A stretch of 64,000 bases of DNA. Source: Nesterenkonia lutea (GTDB taxonomy: Bacteria; Actinomycetota; Actinomycetes; Actinomycetales; Micrococcaceae). The notes under the pieces were generated by a model. That model worked only from the letters and a program-made list of their open reading frames with translations, searched no databases and was not told the DNA's origin. The position numbers and the translations under genes are program-made. This document shows, piece after piece, positions 60,256 to 64,000 of this stretch; position 1 is the stretch's first letter; each line of letters begins with the position of its first letter. The stretch covers positions 2,170,001 to 2,234,000 of the forward strand of contig NZ_JADBED010000001.1 in NCBI RefSeq assembly GCF_014873955.1, read 5' to 3'.

Positions 60256-61173
60256 TCATTTCACGGCTCCTGTGGTGAGTCCCTCGACCAGGTGACGCTG
60301 CAGCAGCACCGCGATGGTGAAGATCGGGATGACCGCCAGCAGCGAGGACGCGGCGATCCGGCCGAAGTCCTGCACTCGCTCGCTGAGCATCCCCGCCAGG
60401 ACCACCGGGACGGTCTGGGAGCCTTCGCTCTGGGTCAGGAAGGTGGCGAAGAGGAACTCGTTGTAGTTCAGGATGGCCACGATGACGCCGACGGCGATCA
60501 GTGCTGGTCCCAGCACCGGCACGACCACCCTGAAGAGCAGCTGCAGCTCTCCGGCTCCGTCCAGGCGCGCGGCCTCCTCGATCTCCACGGGGATGCGACG
60601 GATGAATCCATCCAGCAGCCAGATGGCCACCGGCACGTTCATCAGCGCGTAGACCAGCGTCAGTCCCGGAAGCGTGTTGATCAGACCGAGAAGCCGCAGC
60701 AGGGTGAGCAGCGGGATGATCGCCACCACGGGCGGCAGCAGCCAGGGGCTGAGGATCAGCCCGCTCAGCGCAGACCCGCCGGTGCGGTGCCGGGCGATCG
60801 TCCAGGCTCCGGGCAGTGCGAGCGCCAGCGTGAGCAGCGCCCCGATGAAGGCCGCCGCCAGGGAGTTGGCGATCCCGCGGGGGATCGCCGAGTTCCAGGC
60901 GTTGCCCCAGTTCTGCCAGGCGGGCTCTGCAGGAAGGAGCAGCCCGGCGGAGATCTGCCCCTGGGTCATCAGCGAGAGGGAGGCCAGGTAGGCCAGCGGC
61001 ACCAGGACGACGACGGCAGAGAGCGCCACCCAGCCATAGCTCAGCACCAGGCCCGGTGTCCGGCGGGGCCGAGGCCCCCCGCGCCGGGCAGCTGTCCGGG
61101 GTGAGGTTCGAGGCGGGGGCGGCTCGGCGCCTTCGACGAGGCTGCTGCTGGGTGCTTCTGCGGTCTCAATCAT
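60256..61173 (-). CDS. ABC transporter permease, MalG-type
   Basis: A 305-residue permease with six helices (first: VLSYGWVALSAVVVLVPLAY) and the EAA motif EIEEAARLDGAGELQLLFRV. Membership is in the CUT1/iron-III/polyamine-like MalFG group. It overlaps the partner permease stop by 8 nt. The 40-residue N-terminus is Pro/Arg-rich. It lies 55 bp upstream of the monooxygenase gene and is co-oriented with it, so it is probably in the same operon. Confidence 0.87.
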   Translation of the reverse strand: MIETAEAPSSSLVEGAEPPPPRTSPRTAARRGGPRPRRTPGLVLSYGWVALSAVVVLVPLAYLASLSLMTQGQISAGLLLPAEPAWQNWGNAWNSAIPRGIANSLAAAFIGALLTLALALPGAWTIARHRTGGSALSGLILSPWLLPPVVAIIPLLTLLRLLGLINTLPGLTLVYALMNVPVAIWLLDGFIRRIPVEIEEAARLDGAGELQLLFRVVVPVLGPALIAVGVIVAILNYNEFLFATFLTQSEGSQTVPVVLAGMLSERVQDFGRIAASSLLAVIPIFTIAVLLQRHLVEGLTTGAVK

Positions 61174-62128
61174 CGCGGAGCCTCTTGGTGAGATAGAAGA
61201 TCGGGAGGGTGACCAGGGTGACCACCACTGCCAGCACGAGCGTGATGGAGGCGGCCATCCCGACGTCGAAGTTCTGCAGGGCCGCCCGCCAGATCAGATA
61301 GGCGGGGACCTGGGTGGAGGACCCGGGGCCTCCAGAGGTCATCACGTAGACGAGGTCGAAGACCTTGAACGCCAGGATCAGCCGGATCAGGAATGCCGCC
61401 GCCACGGTGCCCGCGATGGTCGGCAGCGTGATGTGGAAGAACTGCTGCACGGGCTGGGCCCCGTCGATCTGTGCGGCCTCCAGGATCTCCGGATCCTGAC
61501 CGAGCAGGGCGGTGAAGACCAGCAGCACCACCAGCGGGGTCCATTCCCAGGTGTCGGCCACGGCCACGCCGATGATGGCCCAGCTCGTGTCGGAGAGCAC
61601 CGCGAAGGTCCCGGAGTAGGAGCTGAACTGCCGCAGCGCGGTGTCGATCAGTCCGCCGGAGGGGCTGAAGATGAAGCTCCACAGGATCCCGACGATGACC
61701 GGCGGCACGATCATCGGAAGCAGCAGCAGCGTGCGCAGCACGGCCCCGGAACGCACCGAGCGCCACAGCGCCACGGCCGTGATCGTTCCCAGGACGGTGC
61801 TTGCCGCCGCGACCCCGAGCGCATAGCCGGTGCCGAGGACCATGGAGTCCTGCACGGCCGGGTCCCCCGCCGCCGTCCGGAGATTCTCCAGACCGGAGAA
61901 CTCCTGGAACGGCTGGCCGAGGCTGGATCGGGAGAAGGCGGCCGCGGCGATGAACAGCAGCGGATACAGGGCCAGCACCAGCAGCGTCAGGACGCTCGGG
62001 GTCACGAACACCCGGTGCAGGAACCGATCCGAGCGGCGACGCCGCGGTCCGGAGCCGGCCGGTGGACGAGGTGAATGCGGAGGCGGCGACGGAGCCGCCG
62101 GGGAGCGCTGGAGCTGATCAGTCGACAA
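61166..62128 (-). CDS. ABC transporter permease, MalF-type
   Basis: A permease of about 320 residues. The first helix is VFVTPSVLTLLVLALYPLLFIAA (split here as PSVLTLLVLALYPLLF), and the EAA motif is EILEAAQIDGAQPVQQFFHI. ADTWEWTPLVVLLVFTALL and VMTSGGPGSSTQVPAYLIW are typical of MalF-type sugar and glycerol-phosphate permeases. The frame opens far upstream. The best start is TTG at 62128, 4 nt after GGGAGAGG and overlapping the stop of the binding-protein gene by 11 nt. An alternative GTG lies about 8 codons upstream. Confidence 0.8.
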   Translation of the reverse strand: MSTDQLQRSPAAPSPPPHSPRPPAGSGPRRRRSDRFLHRVFVTPSVLTLLVLALYPLLFIAAAAFSRSSLGQPFQEFSGLENLRTAAGDPAVQDSMVLGTGYALGVAAASTVLGTITAVALWRSVRSGAVLRTLLLLPMIVPPVIVGILWSFIFSPSGGLIDTALRQFSSYSGTFAVLSDTSWAIIGVAVADTWEWTPLVVLLVFTALLGQDPEILEAAQIDGAQPVQQFFHITLPTIAGTVAAAFLIRLILAFKVFDLVYVMTSGGPGSSTQVPAYLIWRAALQNFDVGMAASITLVLAVVVTLVTLPIFYLTKRLRDD

Positions 62129-63461
62129 GGAGCCTCTCCCATTCACTCTGCACCGTGTCCAGGGTCTCCTGGGCGGAACCACGCTGCCCGGAGAGGTATG
62201 CCGCGAGCTCGTCCGTGAGCACCTGGGCCGCCTCGGTGGCGTTGGTGCCGGTGGGCCAGGCCAGGGCACCGTCGAGGGTGGACTCATTGACCTGCTGGAG
62301 CTCGGGGAAGTCCTCGGAGTACGTCTCGTCCTGCAGCGAGGTGACCCGGTTCGGATCGATCCCGGTGGGCGGCAGCGCAGTCAGCAGCTCCGCATTGACC
62401 TCGGCGGAGGCGGCCCAGGTGATGAACTGCTGCGCGAGGTCAGCCTTGTCCGTGTTCCCTGCGACCACCCAGCTGAAGCCTGCCACGAGGGAGGCTCGGG
62501 GGCTCTCTCCCTCCTCGGCGCGGGGAAGATAGGTCACGCCCCATCCGTCCACGACCTCTGACCCGGACTCCGGGTCCTGCGAGCGCACTCCCAGGTCGGT
62601 CCAGTTCTCGATGAATCCGACCTTGCCGGCGAACCATGCCGAGTTGCCGGCGCCGAAATCGGTCTCGGCAGGAGTGGGCAGCGCATCCTCCCAGACGTCC
62701 TCCAGCGCTTCCAGCGACTGGACGGCCTCCGCTGAGTTGATGGCCGGCCGACCCTGAGCGTCGAGGAAGTCTCCGCCGAACCCCGCGAGCCGGTTGGCGA
62801 AGCTGGCGCCGAGGATCATCGGAGACTGTTCGCCGAACACCGCCGCCCCGTAGACGCCGTCCTGGCTCTCGTTCTCGGTGATCGTGCTGACCTGTTCCGC
62901 GTACTCGTCCCAGGTGGCCGGGGGCTCCTCGAAGCCGTTGCGCTCGAGGATCTCCTCGTTGTAGAACAGCGCATGGATGTCGCCGTCGAAGGGGAGTCCA
63001 TAGATCTCCTCATCGACGAGCGCATAGGGCTCCCAGATGCTGGGGATGAAGTCCTCCACGTCGACCTCAGGGGTGGACTCCACGTACTCGGTGAGCGACT
63101 GGATGCTGCCGTCGTCGGCGAGATCGCCGAGCGAGACATACCACGGAGCTGAGACGTCGTAGGTGTTCGCCCCGGACTGCTGATCCAGGGTCAGCTGCGA
63201 GGCGATCTCGTCATAGGGGACGGTGGTGACGTTGATCTGCACCCCGGTCTCGGCCTCGTACTGCTCGGCCAGCCATTCGCCGGCACCCTCGTGGGAGGCG
63301 TTGAGCAGCAGGTTCAGCTCTTCGCCCTCATAGTCTCCGGAGGCTGCGTCGCCCTGGACATCGGCCCCGGCGTCCGCCGAGCAGGCGGTGAGCGCCACCA
63401 CGGAGACGACGGCGGCGAGCGCGAGCGGTCCGCGCCGGTGGAGGGAGGTGTTCGGTCGCAT
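62118..63461 (-). CDS. Extracellular substrate-binding lipoprotein (family 1, MalE-like)
   Basis: A 447-residue lipoprotein with signal helix LALAAVVSVVALTAC and lipobox LTAC (Cys about residue 27). The mature protein follows the SBP family 1 pattern: EWLAEQYEAETGVQINVTTV, YGLPFDGDIHALFYNEEILE, ATWDEYAEQVSTI and the C-terminal ITWAASAEVNAELLTALPPTG. Together with the two MalFG-type permeases it forms an importer without its own ATPase in the window. The start ATG at 63461 has AGGA 10 nt upstream. Family members usually bind carbohydrates, but the flanking monooxygenases suggest another ligand. Confidence 0.87.
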   Translation of the reverse strand: MRPNTSLHRRGPLALAAVVSVVALTACSADAGADVQGDAASGDYEGEELNLLLNASHEGAGEWLAEQYEAETGVQINVTTVPYDEIASQLTLDQQSGANTYDVSAPWYVSLGDLADDGSIQSLTEYVESTPEVDVEDFIPSIWEPYALVDEEIYGLPFDGDIHALFYNEEILERNGFEEPPATWDEYAEQVSTITENESQDGVYGAAVFGEQSPMILGASFANRLAGFGGDFLDAQGRPAINSAEAVQSLEALEDVWEDALPTPAETDFGAGNSAWFAGKVGFIENWTDLGVRSQDPESGSEVVDGWGVTYLPRAEEGESPRASLVAGFSWVVAGNTDKADLAQQFITWAASAEVNAELLTALPPTGIDPNRVTSLQDETYSEDFPELQQVNESTLDGALAWPTGTNATEAAQVLTDELAAYLSGQRGSAQETLDTVQSEWERLLVD

Positions 63462-63582
63462 GAGCGTGAGTCCTGTTCTTGTCTGTCCTGCTGGCACGTC
63501 GGTGCCGCTGAGGTGTGGTTGTGGGTCGTGCTGGGTCGTGCACTCGAGGTGTGCTGGGTGCTGGGGCGGGTCTTCAGGGGGG

Positions 63583-64000
63583 CTAGCGGGAGCTCAGGAA
63601 CGCCTCCCGAGGCACTTCGGTGGCCTCGGCGCTGGTGTGGCTGAAGGCACCCCGATAGCCGGCGGCTGGATGCGAGTCCGGCAGCCGGTCGGAGCCGGTG
63701 AGTCGGGCACGCAGAGTCACGGGTCCGGAATCGGTCTCCCCGGGGCGGCGCGCCAGGCCTCGGTCACGCAGGACCGGCAGCACGTGCTCGATGAACTCGT
63801 CATAGCTGCCCGGGATGGTGGAGTTGATGACATTGATCCCGTCGATCCCGGCGTCCTGCCAGTCCGCCAGCTCATCTGCGATCTGCTCCGGGGTGCCCAC
63901 CACACGGGTGGACTGGGCGCGGAACCGCGCGAGGTCGCGCAGCGTGACCCGCCCGTTCGGCGCCATCTTCTTGATCTCCTCGAGGTGACCCTGTGCCTGC
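63583..64000 (-). CDS. FMN-dependent monooxygenase, NtaA/DmoA family, C-terminal part (cut by window edge)
   Basis: The 138 visible residues match the C-terminal end of the same flavin monooxygenase family as the protein at 58.8-60.2 kb. LARFRAQSTRVVGTPEQIAD, ELADWQDAGIDGINVINSTI and PGSYDEFIEHVLPVLRDRGL correspond to VIVGGGASAAQQLIE, WQEETDVDGFNLAYHITPG and FEDVVEHVVPELQKLG there. The tail after RGLARR is longer and Pro/Ser-rich. It lies 121 bp upstream of the binding-protein gene and runs the same way. Its N-terminus is outside the window. Confidence 0.85.
   Translation of the reverse strand, partial: QAQGHLEEIKKMAPNGRVTLRDLARFRAQSTRVVGTPEQIADELADWQDAGIDGINVINSTIPGSYDEFIEHVLPVLRDRGLARRPGETDSGPVTLRARLTGSDRLPDSHPAAGYRGAFSHTSAEATEVPREAFLSSR

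Overview
The window is a stretch of high-GC actinobacterial chromosome. The order dnaK-grpE-dnaJ with HspR-type (HAIR) operators, the SseB and DUF4235 proteins, an Rpf-like cell-wall hydrolase, frequent GTG starts and many leaderless promoters all point to Actinomycetota. A large Mrp Na+/H+ antiporter operon and acidic secreted proteins would fit a salt- or alkali-tolerant member of the Micrococcaceae (Nesterenkonia/Arthrobacter-like), but that placement is inference. I saw no rRNA, tRNA, prophage, insertion sequence or CRISPR array.

Region by region. 1-3.3 kb: heat-shock operon dnaK-grpE-dnaJ (minus strand, dnaJ cut by the window edge) behind two HAIR operators. 3.3-6.7 kb: a decayed nagA 3' end, then divergent gabD and gabT (GABA to succinate). 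6.8-14.2 kb: housekeeping enzymes (SGNH hydrolase, glutathione-transferase-like reductase, MBL hydrolase, SDR), a MscS-like channel and hisD. 14.3-18.6 kb: a 1445-residue secreted wall hydrolase combining an M23 peptidase, about 13 SH3-like repeats and an Rpf/transglycosylase-like domain, with a long structured upstream region. 19.2-21.2 kb: a lipoprotein, an S4 protein and a Rieske ferredoxin, interspersed with three copies of an apparently unnamed small-RNA element. 21.2-27.7 kb: a YtrA-type GntR/ABC operon, a HAD phosphatase and a TetR/MMPL exporter pair. 27.8-34 kb: folate genes pabB and pabC, cardiolipin synthase, a nitrilase and a DUF4235 protein.

34-37.5 kb: a TPP riboswitch controls a thiamine-precursor ECF importer, with YkoE separate and a rare single-chain ATPase-ATPase-T fusion. 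37.5-44.7 kb: translationally coupled mrpA(B)CDEFG. 44.8-53.4 kb: MFS transporter, dcd, SseB-like protein, AEC transporter, a CtpE-like P-type ATPase, panD and a YtxH-like protein. 53.4-55.5 kb: tandem ATP-grasp paralogues, the first lacking the ATP-binding loop. 55.5-64 kb: sulfur acquisition. A SAM riboswitch precedes an ssuBAC-type importer; on the other strand two NtaA/DmoA-type flavin monooxygenases flank a MalEFG-type importer.

Best candidates for something undescribed: the three-copy sRNA family (19.9, 21.0 and 21.15 kb), the catalytic/pseudo ATP-grasp pair (53.4-55.5 kb) and the M23-SH3x13-Rpf hydrolase with its palindromic upstream region (14.3-19.1 kb).
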